This document shows, one piece after another, positions 36,461-47,665 of a DNA stretch of 64,000 nt. The position numbers and the translations under genes are program-made. The notes under the pieces were generated by a model that ran no database searches, was not told the DNA's origin, and was given only the letters and a program-made list of their open reading frames with translations. Every line of letters begins with the position of its first letter. Positions within the stretch are counted from its first letter, which is position 1. Origin of the DNA: Sphagnum compactum (taxonomy: Eukaryota; Bryophyta; Sphagnopsida; Sphagnales); the NCBI GenBank assembly GCA_965153455.1, contig OZ234494.1, positions 20,770,001-20,834,000 of the forward strand. Reading direction: 5' to 3'.

Positions 36461-37860
36461 ATGGCAACTAAGGAAGACACCTGGGCTACCAACATCAAGA
36501 AGGAACTCCAGGAACGACCAAGGAACCCAAATCGTGATGACTTGGATCAATTTGAGCACGAAGACGGACTTCTCCTTCGAAATAACCTGATTTATGTACC
36601 CGAAGGACCTATACGCCTAAAAATCCTAAGAGAATGCCACGACAACACCCTGGCGAGTCACTTTGGAATGGCACGGACTCACGAATTAGTGTCAAGGACT
36701 TACTGGTGGCCCAAAATGAACAAGATGCTACGGGAGTATGTCAAGTCTTGTGATACATGTGCTCGATCCAAGGCTCCCAGGCATCGCCTGTTTGGACTCC
36801 TACAGCTTCTGTCGATTCCTAGCCGACCTTGGGGATCTATTGTAATGGACTTCATCACGGACCTCCCTACTATCAGAACCAAGAATTCAATATTGGTTGT
36901 GGTCGATCGACTCACCAAAATGGCCCATTTCACCCCTTGTTCCAAGTCAATCACGGCAGAAGAGACAGCTCAGTTAATTCTGGACGGGATCGTCCGACTG
37001 CAGGGACTCCCCGAGGAAATTATGTCCGATAGAGGTCCTCAGTTTGCATCCAAGTTCTGGCATCGTTTATTCGAGCTTCTTGGAGTTGACATTCGGCTAT
37101 CTTTAGCTTTCCACCCTGAGACAGATGGACAAACCGAACGGACAAACCAGACGCTCGAGCAATACCTTCGCTGCACTGTGAACTACCAACAGGACGACTG
37201 GCTGGACCTACTATCTCAAGCAGAGTTTGCTTATAATAACACAACGCATGCATCGACCGGGATCAGTCCATTCTTTGCTAATTACGGTTTTCATCCCAAG
37301 TTCAGCCTTGAAATTCCTGGAGACTCCGTAAACCCCTCGGCTGAAAAAAGGGCCACGAGGCTTGGACAGGTTCAACACAACCTTATGGCAGAACTCAAGC
37401 TAACACAGGAGTGGCAAAAGAAGTAAGCAAACCGTCGACGCAAGGACCATCCAAACTTCAAGGTTGGAGACAAGGTCTGGCTTCTCAGAAAGAACATTGC
37501 TACCACTCGCCCATGTGCCAAGTTGGATTACAAGCGCCTCAAACCTTTCAAAATCGCCAAATTGGTTGGTCTAGTGGCTTGCCAGTTGGAGCTTCCACCC
37601 GAGTTCAAAATCCACAATGTTTTCCATGTCTCCCTGCTTGAGCCCTATCATGAAAACCCGATCCCAGAACGTAATCAAGAACCCCCAGCTCCAGTCGAAA
37701 TTGAAGGCCAAGAAGAGTTTGAAGTTCAGGAGGTCTTGGACTCCAAGAAGATTCGTGGAAAGCTCCTGTACCTTGTCTTTTGGTGAGGTTATCCTCCTTC
37801 TGAAGCTACTTGGGAGCCTGTTGGAAACCTAGTTCATGCCCAAGACTTAGTTAATCGGTT
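36461..37860 (+). pseudogene. Integrase with chromodomain of the gypsy element
   Basis: The H-H-C-C zinc domain is complete (HDNTLASHFGMARTHELV, then CDTCARSK). The DDE core shows WGSIVMDFITDLP, MSDRGPQFASKFW and TDGQTERTNQTLEQYL. The C-terminal part contains a GVGDKVWLL-like strand and a chromodomain near 37700-37860 (EVQEVLDSKKIRGKLLYLVF, GYPPSEATWEP). TAA for Gln at 37423 and TGA for Arg at 37784 break it; the second family copy is intact at both sites. Frameshift near 37520. Confidence 0.9.
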
Positions 37861-37921
37861 TCACTAACGGTATCTTAACAAACCGGCTCCATCTGGAAGA
37901 TGTCGCTTGAGGAGAGGATAA

Positions 37922-38238
37922 TGTCATGGCCTAGGATATTTCGGGATACTTTTGGCAATATCATGGCCTAGGATAGTTTGGGACTAGTATGGCTCAAGGT
38001 TATAAAAGGAGATAGTCTGGGGAACAACCCTTCAGCAGATCAACACCAGTTGATGGGTCAATAAAGCTTGTCTTGTCTTGTAATTCTCCACTTGTTTGTA
38101 GTCGGTCCATAACAGTTTGATCTGCTGAAGGGTTGTTCCCCAGACTATCTCCTTTTATAACCCTAAGCCATACTAGTCCCAAACTATCCTAGGCCATGAT
38201 ATTGCAAAAAGTATCCCAAATTATCCTAGGCCATGACA
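37922..38238 (+). repeat. 3' LTR, palindromic
   Basis: The core 193 bp (37922-38114) is followed by 124 bp (38115-38238) that is the reverse complement of the first 120 bases of the LTR, ending CCTAGGCCATGACA. The outer ends are therefore perfect inverted repeats, and the TSD lies outside the arm. Each arm carries the TATA-like TTATAAAAGG. Confidence 0.85.
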
Positions 38239-38243
38239 AGCAG

Positions 38244-39860
38244 CCTCATGGAAAGATACAAACGGCACACTGTGTTGTGATCATAGCAGCTTCTACATGG
38301 AAAGATACACATACACACAGTGGGTTCTGATCATAGTAGCCTAATGGAAACCTTTGATAGGTTTTCATAAAGATACTGGGGCCACTCCACCTACCACAGA
38401 AACTTGCATCAGCATAAATCAATCTTGAAGTTTACAAACATCAGCTTAGTAGGGTTTCCAGAAATTACATGAATAAAATGAAGATTTTTGCCCTCAGCCC
38501 CCTAATAGCTTGGAAGCATTCCAGGAGGCTCATGTCCTTGGCCATAATGAATAGCTTGGACTTATTTCCAGGCTTATAATGATTGGAGAGGAAACTGATA
38601 ATTTGTGATCTCTGTAGAAAAAAGCTGCATGCAAAGGAATGCAAGGACAAATGATAAAAGTTCAGGGGGAGAATTCCTATCCAGTACATTAAGGCGAAGG
38701 AGCAGAGGAACACAACCAAGAATATTTAACTACTGGTTTACGGTAATTGCTCCAAAATTTCTATTACCCCACTATTCATCTTCCACCTTGACAAAGATTG
38801 CCATGCAGAAATATGAGCTTTTGCTGCAAGCTCAAGGATGACATATGTAGAGTGAAGCTTTCCAATGTGGTTAAGGAAGAATAATATGAAATCACCTGCA
38901 ATTATACCCATATGACAACAAAGGTGAACTGACTGTAGAAGCAAAGTCCTGCAAAAACAAAAAAACCATCCTGAACCTGTATGAATATAAGAAAAAAACT
39001 CAAGAATCAATGTAGAAATTTCCAACATATTCATATGCAGAAAACCCCCAACACATGTTGAACCTGGAAAGCTCACAGCAACTGGCAACTATGAACAATA
39101 CGAAGCACCACGTCAAATCGAATATGATCATCAGCGCTAGTGCTGCATCTAAACACAACGACCAGGTAAGTATTTGAATGAGAGTTTTCATTACCACAGA
39201 ATATTGTATAAAGTCTAACTTCTACGGGTCATGATGTACGTGCGATCAACTACCGATGGTGCAGGATGAAGCAGTGCGGAAGAGCTTATACCCACCACAT
39301 CGTTAAGCTGCTGCTGCTGCTGTTGCCGGATTGCCACATGACGTGAATCTGCACCAGATCAGGAGATTGTCGACATTGAAAGCTCATGCGGCAGCAAGTA
39401 GCTCTGGTGATGAGGAGGAGGAGATTCTGATGGAGATAATTCTCTACAACTTTGACCATGCAGACTATGTGGATCCTGTACCCGCTGAAGCAGAGCCGCA
39501 TCGTCTTGGAAAATAATGAGTTGCGAAAGCCATGTGCAAGTTCCTCTTAATATAGCTTCTACAAAGTGTAAGTGCAGGGTTGCATCATCAAGTGCATCAT
39601 CCCACCACACTTGTACACACTACTGCTAGCCCTATCAGATGTGTGCCACAGATGTAGCAGACGACAACCTCTCGCGACCTTTTCAATCTATGTTTTTGTG
39701 TGTGTGTGTGTGCGTGCATGCACGTTTGTCTGTTTTCTTTGAGAATCTAAATAGCCGGAATTGCCATCCTTACTGTCTCGCTCGTCGTCTTTCTTGATCA
39801 TCTGTTCTCTTGCGTGCACGCCTGCACGTGTGTCTGTTCTCTTTGTGAATAGAATAGTAA
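38244..39860. other. Helitron interior, unidentified
   Basis: 38244-38345 has two short repeats (ATGGAAAGATACA, CTGATCATAGTAGC). Minus-strand frames at 38738-39088 and 39359-39610 are open for 83-116 codons; the second (WWDDALDDATLHLHFVEAI) faintly resembles a Myb/SANT-like fold but I cannot support it. A CTG microsatellite is at 39309-39325 and a GT run at 39697-39711. Confidence 0.35.
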
Positions 39861-39865
39861 GAAAG

Positions 39866-40560
39866 GCCTAATGCACAGGTGTGTGTTTAAAATAAATCAA
39901 ACATGCACCTAAAACTGGTGGGTCTTTGCCGGTCCTAACCCACCCCATCCGGCTTAAATAGACATCCATCCCCGTCCGGCTTAAATAGACGGCTGACGGG
40001 ATGGATGAATTAAAAAATAAGCCAGACGGGGATGGATGAATTAAGAAATTAAAACTTTATATATATATATATAATAATTTTTCATTTTTCTATTTTATTA
40101 TTATTATTATAAACAAAAAGAAACACCGAAAACAGAGAACGAAAAAAAAAATGAAAAGAAAAACACCTCGTCCTCTGTACAGTAAATCTTGGGGGTGCTC
40201 CCCCTGGGGCCGGGCAAGTTTGTGCCCCGTGCCTAATGCACAGGTGTGTGTTTAAAATAAACCAAACATGCACCTAAAACTGCTGGGTCTTTGCCAGTCC
40301 TAACCCACCCCATCCAGCTTAAATAGACATCCATCCTCGTCTGGCTTAAATAGACGGCTGATGGGATGGATGAATAAAAAAATTAAAACTTTATATATAT
40401 ATAAGATTTTTTCATTTTTCTATTTTATTATTATTATTATAAACAAAAAAAAACATCGAAAACAAAGAACGAAAAAGAAAAAGAAAAAAAAAAGACCACG
40501 TCCTCTATACAGTAAATCTTGGGGGTGCCCCCCCTGGGGCCGAGCATGAGGGGGCAGAGG
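39866..40560 (+). repeat. Two tandem 365-bp Helitron-derived units
   Basis: Each unit starts with the CCTAATGCACAGG hairpin half, then GTGTGTTTAAAATAAA, CGGCTTAAATAGACATCC, a TA microsatellite, TTTTATTATTATTATTATAA and CTCTGTACAGTAAATCTTGG. Hairpin starts at 39866 and 40232 give the period. A third unit lies at 44043-44370 and a partial one at 43855-44040. Confidence 0.85.
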
Positions 40561-40639
40561 ACAGTAAATCTTGGGGGCGCCCCCACTGGGGCCGGGCATG
40601 AGGGGACAGGGGGGGGTTATTTATTTCTGCCAGGGTTTT

Positions 40640-40735
40640 CTTCCCTGTATGACGGATTTAGGGGAAGCTTCATTCGTCCGGCTTCAGGGGAAGCTTCATT
40701 GTTCCTTTACTATAGTTAATAATATATTATTTTGC
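40640..40735 (-). other. Possible Helitron 5'-end motif
   Basis: The minus strand reads ACTATAGTAAAGGAACAATG then AAGCTTCCCCTGAAGC, as at 44810-44861 and 56217-56284. It abuts the interior of a Helitron copy at TTTTGCAGATTTTACTGG. Whether it is a true 5' end is inferred from position only. Confidence 0.4.
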
Positions 40736-42000
40736 AGATTTTACTGGAGTATAATGTCTCTGGGGGGCAGATTAAGAACAAACAGGAGTGGTCTGAATCG
40801 ACAGATTACATCGTGTAATGATCCATTATTCTGCCCTGATCATTGTTCTCAAACCTGAGAATGTCCAGATTGAACATTCTGGATAGGTTGGTACACACTG
40901 GAATGGGTTTAATTCCCTCCCCCATTCAACATTTTGGATAAGTTGGTTACATTAATGGAATGGGTTTGGTTCCCTCCCCCCATTGAACATTCTGTATAAG
41001 TTGGTTACATTAATGGAATGGGTTTGGTTCCGTCCCCCGTTGAACATTCTGAATAAGTTGATTACGCACTTGAGTGAGTTTGGTTCCTTGCCCCATCGAA
41101 CATTCTAGATAGGTTGGTTACGTACTGGAATGGGTTTGGTTCCCTCCTCCCATCGAACATTGTGGACAGGTTGGTTACGCACTGGAACCCCTTGCCTAAT
41201 GCACAGGTGTGTTATTTCAACAATGTTTGGTTCATGTTTTAGTTTTTTTTCAAAACTTTTATCTTTTTTATTTTTTATTTTTACGTGTTTTCTGTTTTTA
41301 TTATTATTTTGTATAATAAAAATAAAGTGTTTCTTTTTCACTTTTGTATTTTTGTTTATATGGATGCAAGTTGGAATTTGGAGAAAGAAGACACACCTCA
41401 TTCTTTTTCAAGTAGGGTTTTTCTTCATTATTATAAGTTTTATTTTTTCTTGTTTTCTACTCTTTATTTGTTTTCTTCTTTTTTGTAATTTTTTTTCTTT
41501 TGAAATGATTTTACTGTATTTCGCTTTCCTTGATTCATTTGTTTCCATTCCTTTTTTATAGTTTTTGTGTTTTTACTTTTTTTTGTTTATGTTTGTTTCA
41601 TGTTTTAAATTTTTCTATTCTTATTTTGTCTATCTTCATTTTTTTCTATTTTTTGCGTTTATTTATTTATTTAGTTTCTATTTGCTTTTCAAATTTTTTT
41701 TAGTTTTTCTAATATGTTTTATAATAAAAATAATTTTTAAAAAAATTATTTTTGTTTTGATTAGATGTAGGTTTGAAGTTTGGAAAAAGAAGACAAACCT
41801 CATTTTTTTCAAGTATGGTTTTTTTCCTCTTTCTTTTGCTCTCTGTTTGGTTTCTTATTTTTGTCATCTATTTTTAAATTTTCTTTTAAAATTATTTTAC
41901 TGTATTTCCCTTTTTTGTTTCATGTTTTAGTGTTTACAAAAAATTTCTAATTGTTAAAGTGTTTTTCTGTTTTTATTTTTTTTCAAGTTTTTTCCCTTTT
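40736..42000 (-). mobile_element. Helitron fragment 2 with minisatellite and T-rich tail
   Basis: It matches 28130-29000 and 54115-55480: TTTTGCAGATTTTACTGGAG, then the array at 40862-41187, hairpin 41188-41207 (with a C to T change in the stem), then the T-rich stretch. Long open frames in the T-rich part (for example 41130-41561 and 41565-41930) are Phe-rich artefacts. Confidence 0.7.
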
Positions 42001-43850
42001 TAAAATATATATTTAAAGGATTTTTGGGCAAGTTGTGTTTGGTGTGGAGAGTGGATTGTCCACTGTTCAATTTCCACTTGGATAGTAGATAGTCACCCTT
42101 TCCATGAATGCTTTGTCAAATGTTGTCCTCCTTTCACCCCATTTAAGCCGGATGACGGGATGGATGAAATGTCCGTCCGGCTTAAATAGACAGATGGAAT
42201 AGCCTAAATTCAGCTCTTGAAAAAAAGTTCCACCACAGAGGTGGGCCTAACTCTCTTTCTCTCTCTCTCTCTCATCATCAACAGTGTGTGCATCCTTGCC
42301 CGCACGCACACACATATTCTTCGTTATATATACCTATTCACTGCAGGCCCGACGAAAAACAAAGCAAGAGAGCCCTAAGAGTGGATGAAGATATGGATGA
42401 GTATATTGGATGTAGTGACGAAAGACAGAACGGACGGGATGGATGAAATGTTCGTCCGGGTGGATGACGGGACGGATGACGGGACAGACGGATTAAGGGG
42501 AAGCTTCATTCGATATGCACAGGTGTGTGTGTATTTGACGGTAACGATTTTGCAGGTGTGAAGCTTCAACCCCCAGCTGGTTGCAATAGTTTTCCAGTTC
42601 TTTGCTGGTGAGGTCAAATTTGCTGAGACAATCATTGCATCTTCTCGTTGATGGCAGATAATTAAGAATGGTGATGGAAGAATGGAGATGTGTACTATGT
42701 TGTGGATAGCTTTCCTGGATATGGTTGCCTCTTAGGCCAAAAGCTGGATGAAAATCAGGCAGGTGAACATGTGGATACCCATAAGCTTTCTACAGACTTC
42801 ACTCTTTGGAAGGTCCATGCTCTTGCATGGTGAGATTGTGTACCTTGCTGAGGGGACAACTTGTTGGCAGTCAGGGTTGAATGTTGAAGCTTATTGTTGA
42901 TTTCCAGGATGTCTGTGTGAATTGCAAAGCTTAGATGTGATAGGTAGATGCCAATGTGGAAATCAAAATAAAATGAAAGTGTAAATGCAGTGAAACTCTC
43001 ATTGAGAAGATTTGGTGGTGGATCAGAAAGTCATCAGAAAGCCTTGCCTGGGTGCATACACCACTGCATAACATCAAAGAGTAGAAGTCTTCCAAACCTA
43101 ACCTTAAGAAGAAAAGCCTGATCACCGATCCAGGATGGTAGACGCTTCTGCACCTGCTACTGAAAGACATCAAGTAGTTAAGGACAACACCTTCACCCGC
43201 CTCAACGTATCGGCCACGGCACCTTCATACACCACATCCACACACCAAGAAATTGCAAACAAAAAAACCTAAAAAGAACCTGTCAACCCCAAAAGAAGAG
43301 TCCATGCAAAAACTCAGACAGGACATGAGCACTGACTCTCTGACTCTCTCTCTCTCTCTTGCCAGTGACCATTTTAGTGGGGGATAAACTGGTTGTGGCG
43401 TAATGGCCCATGCATGCAGTCAGGAATGATTGAGCAAGTTAAGCGAAGTCTAATCTGCGGGTAGTTGGGAGCTCCTCCAGCGCCAGTCAGCACCACGTCG
43501 TGAGAAGCTGGTGATGTGTTGCTCTTTGCGGCTAGCTAGCATGCAACTACTGATCATATGCTGATTTCAATTTAGAAACATGGGTTGCAATAATTTAAAT
43601 CCACAAAAGGTTCCAAGCTGCAGATGAAGAGCAGCTGAGCACAAAATTTCTATAATTTACCCTTCATAATTGCGACCGGACAGATGGACAGACGGATTTT
43701 AAACTGATTTTGCTGTATTTTAGAGGTCAGTAGAGTAAGAAGGAAAAAAAATCTTCAAACAATCTGCTTCGATGATGCGGGTGTGAAATTTAAAATCATT
43801 TTTTCTTACTCTGATCTTGAAGGACCCTTGTACACCCATCTTGACTCGAT
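42001..43850. other. Helitron interior with gene-like scraps
   Basis: 42030-42200 repeats at 56020-56190 (AAGTTGTGTTTGGTGTGGAG, CCACTTGGATAGTAGATAGT). A CT microsatellite lies at 42250-42273 and another at 43331-43357. On the plus strand 42660-42800 reads [20 protein letters not shown] in an open stretch, possibly a captured exon, with no family recognised. Confidence 0.35.
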
Positions 43851-43854
43851 CGGC

Positions 43855-44370
43855 ACAGGTGTGTGTATTTGACGGTATATATATATATATAAGATAATTT
43901 TTCATTTTTTATTTTATTATTATTATTATAAACAAAAAGAAACACCGAAAACAGATAACGAAAAAGAAAATGAAAAGAAAAACACCCCGTCCTCTGTACA
44001 GTAAATCTTGGGGGTGCCCCCCTGGGGCCGGGCAAGTTTGTGCCCCGTGCCTAATGCACAGGTGTGTGTTTAAAATAAATCAAACATGCACCTAAAACTG
44101 CTGGGTCTTTGCCGGTCCTAACCCACCCCATTCGGCTTAAATAGACATCCATCCTCGTCCGGCTTAAATAGACGGCTGATGGGATGGATGAATTAAAAAA
44201 TTAAAACTTTATATATATATATATAAGATTTTTTTCATTTTTCTATTTTATTATTATTATTATAAACCAAAAAAAAAACACCGAAAACAGAGAACGAAAA
44301 AGATAATGAAAAGAAAAAGACCACGTCCTCTGTACAGTAAATCTTGGGGGTGCTCCCCTTGGGCCGAGCA
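43855..44370 (+). repeat. Further units of the 365-bp Helitron repeat
   Basis: A partial unit (43855-44040) and a longer one (44043-44370) match 39866-40560. The second ends in a run of about fourteen G at 44379-44392. Confidence 0.8.
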
Positions 44371-44574
44371 TGAGGGGGCGGGGGGGGGGGGGTTATTTAT
44401 TTCTACCAGGGTTTTCTTTCTTGTATGATGCCATCTTCCCTGTATGACAGGACGGATGGATGGACGGGTCGGACGGATGGAGGAAATGTCCGTCCGGTTG
44501 GATGACGGGACGGATGACGGACATGGGAAAGCCACGCCCTCAATATCCGTCCGATCCGTCCGGATTAAGGGGAA

Positions 44575-44713
44575 CCCTGTGCCTAATGCACAGGGCTGTT
44601 GAATCCGGTATGTGTGGCTCTGCCTCGGGAGGTGACTCCGACTGGACAGAGAAAAGAACAAAAAAAAGGAAGAGCTCAGGAAAGTCTAAGAGTCCTGTGC
44701 CTAATGCACAAGG
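44575..44713. other. Two variant hairpins
   Basis: CCCTGTGCCTAATGCACAGGG at 44575-44595 is a perfect 8-bp stem with a five-base loop. TCCTGTGCCTAATGCACAAGG at 44693-44713 keeps the core stem. Both differ from the common form CCCCGTGCATAATGCACAGG while keeping the pairing. Confidence 0.7.
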
Positions 44714-44841
44714 CTGCACACGGACACGTGTCTCACCCTTCGACTTGACGTCCTCGGTATATTTAGCTATTGTTTGTGGCTACTGTCCGTCCGGATTTAG
44801 GGGAAGCTTCATTCGCACGGCTTCAGGGGAAGCTTCATTGT

Positions 44842-44891
44842 TCCTTTACTATATGTAATAACTAGTTTGAGCCCCGTGCATAATGCACAGG
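44842..44891 (-). other. Head-to-tail Helitron junction
   Basis: On the minus strand the hairpin (44891-44872), then CTCAAACTAG (CTAG at 44865-44862), is followed directly by TTATTACATATAGTAAAGG, which is the sequence also found at the far right edge of the nest (56264-56284). This reads as the 3' end of one Helitron joined to the 5' end of the next. Confidence 0.55.
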
Positions 44892-46000
44892 TGTGTGTAT
44901 GGTTAGCCGAGTGCTTAGAGGGGGTTCCAAAAGTTTTATACTTTTCTCTCTGACCTATAACCAAATGTGGCTAAAGTCCTCTTGTGGATGACTCGCAAGT
45001 CCACTTACCTCACAAAATTGAAATTAACCACAGGTTATTGGTAAAGTCAGGCGATTAGGGGGCAAGAATAGCCACTTTTGGAATGTGTAACAGGGAATGA
45101 AATTTTACAAAACCAAATAATTATGTTCAGAGAGTTCAAGCCACCACTATCTTGTGTTGGGTAGCAGGAGAGGCTTCTTCTAGGCTTGGTGTCTTTCAAT
45201 CTAGCAAAAAATTTATTCATACTTGCGAGTTCATTAAATCTTGCCTTTCTGAACTCTGAGGGCATTCTTACTGTTTTCATGGCTGCCTGTTTAGGTTATG
45301 GATCTCAGATGTTACAACTTGGCAGATGGGCATGTTCGGACCAATGATCTGACTAAGAGCTTCTTGGATTGGTGGTGCAGATTCATGGGCTCCTGGAATT
45401 TGTATTTGAAGATTTGAATGTAGAAATGGGTTTGCGTTTCTCCAGTGGTTTGCTTTGCAAGGGCTAATCCTGTGCAGTGATTGCAGAAAATATTCTCTCA
45501 AATATATAGTCTTTCAATGTTGTGAGATGCAACTTCTCAAATTCATGCTTCAAAATTCTACAATTTGTTCTCTCTCTTTTCCCCCAGAAGTGGAAACACT
45601 ACAATCTTCACTTTCACCTTAGATGTGTAAGGTATGTCATGTCATCTGATTTGAACCACTTCTGAATCACAAAAGTTGGGTAGCCCTCAGAATCATAAGG
45701 TAACAATGCAAAGCATGCACAACCCCAATGCAATGCAACAATCATACTTTAACATTATAGACTTGATGAACAAATACAGATAAATCGGGATCTAGTAGCC
45801 ATTTAATGTGGTTCCCTTCCTTTTTGCACAGAGTTACAGCTTTGCTCTACCACTAAAACAGCTCGTTTGCTTCTATAGGTCCAAGATACATTGAAAAAGA
45901 AATGGATTGATATGTGATTGATCAATATGTGAATGTATTTTCACTCTTACCCCAATTGCTCCACTGACTTAGATGCAGGGATTCTGTTTGTTTCATCCTG
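44892..46000. other. Stretch without a recognised gene
   Basis: Minus-strand frames at 45047-45280 and 45277-45501 (77 and 74 codons, in different frames) have mixed composition and might be captured exons. No family is recognised. Confidence 0.3.
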
Positions 46001-46091
46001 TTCTGCAAGTTAAGTTGTTTTCACGTTTTGACCTTCCTCAGCATGTTGGATCTTGTATGCTGCAAGCTCCTTCTTCTGGTTGATTGCAGTG

Positions 46092-46557
46092 TCATACACT
46101 TACTTGAGGTGTGGTTGATTCGAAGTCCAGGTGTGGCGATGGGATCCGTGGATTATAAGAGATGGGTATCTGCAAAAACACAGCAGGATCAACCTGGATT
46201 TCTCCAAGCATTCGGATCCGAGAGAAGAAGAAGAAGCACAGCCACCACCACTCCTTCCATCTCTCTTCACCTGGCTGGCTGTGAGATCCACCAAACCACA
46301 ACTGCTGCTCCATTCCCTTCAAGAGCGCGCCTGCTCTTTTGCTACACCCACGTCTTTTCAAGTTTTGACTTGGAGAAGAGTTTAGAAGTTGTGGAAGCAT
46401 GTGGACCCAGTGATCTGCAATCGAGCCTAGCGCGCCAGCCACAAAGAAGATCAGCAACAATGTTCAGCCGATCTTGGCCCCATAAAATGGCAACAGATTT
46501 GCCTTTAGGATCAAGAACTTGAAATGTTGGTGCTCCAATGCCACCAAGTTCCTGCAC
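46092..46557 (-). other. Possible captured coding fragment
   Basis: The minus strand is open for 71 codons (46557-46342; IGAPTFQVLDPKGKSVAIL) and then, in another frame, for 122 codons (46460-46092; LLIFFVAGALGSIADHWVHM). The two read like neighbouring parts of one protein joined by a frameshift, but I do not recognise it. The plus strand is also open here (46028-46522), so strand is uncertain. Confidence 0.3.
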
Positions 46558-46605
46558 CTGCCATCCCTCCCAAATCAGTTCCAGGCACCATTATTTTAGA
46601 CTCAA

Positions 46606-47130
46606 TGCCCAAATAAAATGCCAGACTCTAAGACCTCTTCATATGGTTCCATTTCTTTGTGAGTGAATCTGCTGGTTCTGGGTGAGGATAATTGCATAGC
46701 CTGCTTTCTGACAGATGCAGTAATCTGACAAAGAAATCTCATGGCAGCAGGTGTCTCTTTGATTGAAATTTCTGAAAATATGCACAAAGTGCCAGTTGAT
46801 GAGCTTCCTCTGCTCCCTCAAAGCCCTCATTTAACAGGCACAGATGATGAAGAGAGACTGGTTAAACAGGAGAGGCTTGAACAGCTGCCGGATACTACAA
46901 GCGCCAGTGTTGGAAGTTCAGTGTTCAATCTGGCAACCACTGTCATTGGGGCAGGGATTATGGCACTTTCGGCCACCATGCGCATTTTGGGTGTGCCGAT
47001 CGGCCTCCTCACCATGCTGCTTATGGGTGTTCTTTCAGAGATCAACATTGAAATGATTGTCCACTTCTTAGATCTTATGGAGGTTAAATAAAATGCCAGA
47101 CTCTAGGACCTCTTCATATGGTTCTTCAAA
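46606..47130 (+). repeat. Direct repeat of about 39 bp flanking the transporter exon
   Basis: AAATAAAATGCCAGACTCTA, then one variable base, then GACCTCTTCATATGGTTC occurs at 46610-46649 and at 47088-47127 with a single mismatch. The pair brackets the exon exactly, and the stop codon of the exon frame lies inside the second copy. Confidence 0.85.
46741..47091 (+). pseudogene. AVT6-like vacuolar amino-acid transporter, first exon fragment
   Basis: The 116-codon frame starts at ATG 46741. After a hydrophilic N-terminus (VPVDELPLLPQSP) comes SVGSSVFNLATTVIGAGIMA, the signature first transmembrane segment of AAAP-family AVT transporters, then a second hydrophobic segment (PIGLLTMLLMGVLSEINIEM). 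Family members have about 430-490 residues and 10-11 membrane spans; this one stops after two, where the sequence changes to a repeat of 46610-46649. AVT6-type proteins export amino acids from the vacuole. The fragment cannot transport. It lies in the proposed Helitron 2 and is best read as a captured gene piece. Confidence 0.7.
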
Positions 47131-47660
47131 GGCAGCAATGTAGACTTATGAGATGAAACCTGCGCAAAACAGTTGGATTCCAGCCTTGAGATGCTTTGCA
47201 CCAGACAGTGCCTAACTATCCACAAACTACATTGCAGAGGTACTAATAATAAAAAAACAATATTTGCATTAAGGAAAGTAGAAGATTTTACCTGGCCAGA
47301 AAATTTTGCAACTGCTGTACTCATACATACACTGATCTTTGAAATTGAAACTGGATCTAAGAAACTTTTGATGGTGCTCCACAACATTCTAAAGCCTAGA
47401 CCTGCATTAATGGTGAACATCTTATGCCATGTTTGCATAATCAAAACCACACACCTGCTAATCAGTTTCAAGCATGCACATAGCTTTGAGTCAGGAAGAT
47501 GTGCCAATCTCTGACTTGTGCATGCGTCCAAATACAATTGTGACATAGCACACAACCATCAAATATCACCCCAGGTCCTCGATGATTATATCAATTGAAT
47601 AATAACATCAGTAGCAACAGGGTGGCGGGACCCCAACCCCCTTCTCCCCGCTTTGCTTCA
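47131..47660. other. Open but unrecognised stretch
   Basis: Both strands are open over much of it (minus 47103-47555, 150 codons; plus 47173-47514, 113 codons). The plus frame (KVEDFTWPENFATAVLIHTL) and the minus frame look equally plausible and neither is recognised. Confidence 0.3.
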
Positions 47661-47665
47661 CTTCC

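Larger units (their letters stand above)
32116..38238 (+). mobile_element. Ty3/gypsy chromovirus, full length, inactive (TSD AGCAG)
   Basis: The element is bounded by AGCAG at 32111-32115 and 38239-38243. It holds two LTRs, a leader with 155-bp repeats, gag with a CCHC knuckle, protease, reverse transcriptase, RNase H, integrase with a C-terminal chromodomain, and a purine-rich tract (GAGGAGAGGATAA) just before the 3' LTR at 37922. The gene order and chromodomain place it among plant chromoviruses. At least eight stops and two or more frameshifts break the polyprotein. A second, internally deleted member of the family lies at 47666-50463. No primer-binding site is recognised. Confidence 0.9.
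28010..44861 (-). mobile_element. Helitron 1, minus orientation, helicase-bearing, nested
   Basis: On the minus strand the element ends with the hairpin CCTGTGCATTATGCACGGGG, seven bases, then CTAG followed by T (CTAG at 28010-28013), the form expected of a Helitron 3' terminus next to its target T. A broken PIF1-like helicase lies on the same strand (29966-30615). A probable 5' end is at 44842-44861, where the minus strand begins TATTACATATAGTAAAGGAA. That 5' motif also occurs near 40700 and 56264-56284. The usual 5' TC dinucleotide is not clear. Internal hairpins show that it is composite. The gypsy element and one solo LTR lie inside. Confidence 0.5.

Noticed and set aside
37922-38238. The palindromic LTR as an independent foldback transposon or MITE
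   Set aside because: It contains the complete LTR with TATA and AATAAA, lies at both ends of a gypsy element, and shares one target duplication with it.
39359-39610. Minus-strand frame WWDDALDDATLHLHFVEAI as a Myb/SANT domain
   Set aside because: The similarity is limited to the first 20 residues, the third tryptophan region is absent, and the plus strand is equally open.
41130-41930. Two Phe-rich open frames of 143 and 121 codons that look like membrane proteins
   Set aside because: They lie in a T-rich Helitron tail. The same tail at 28735 and 54710 breaks the frames, so composition explains them.
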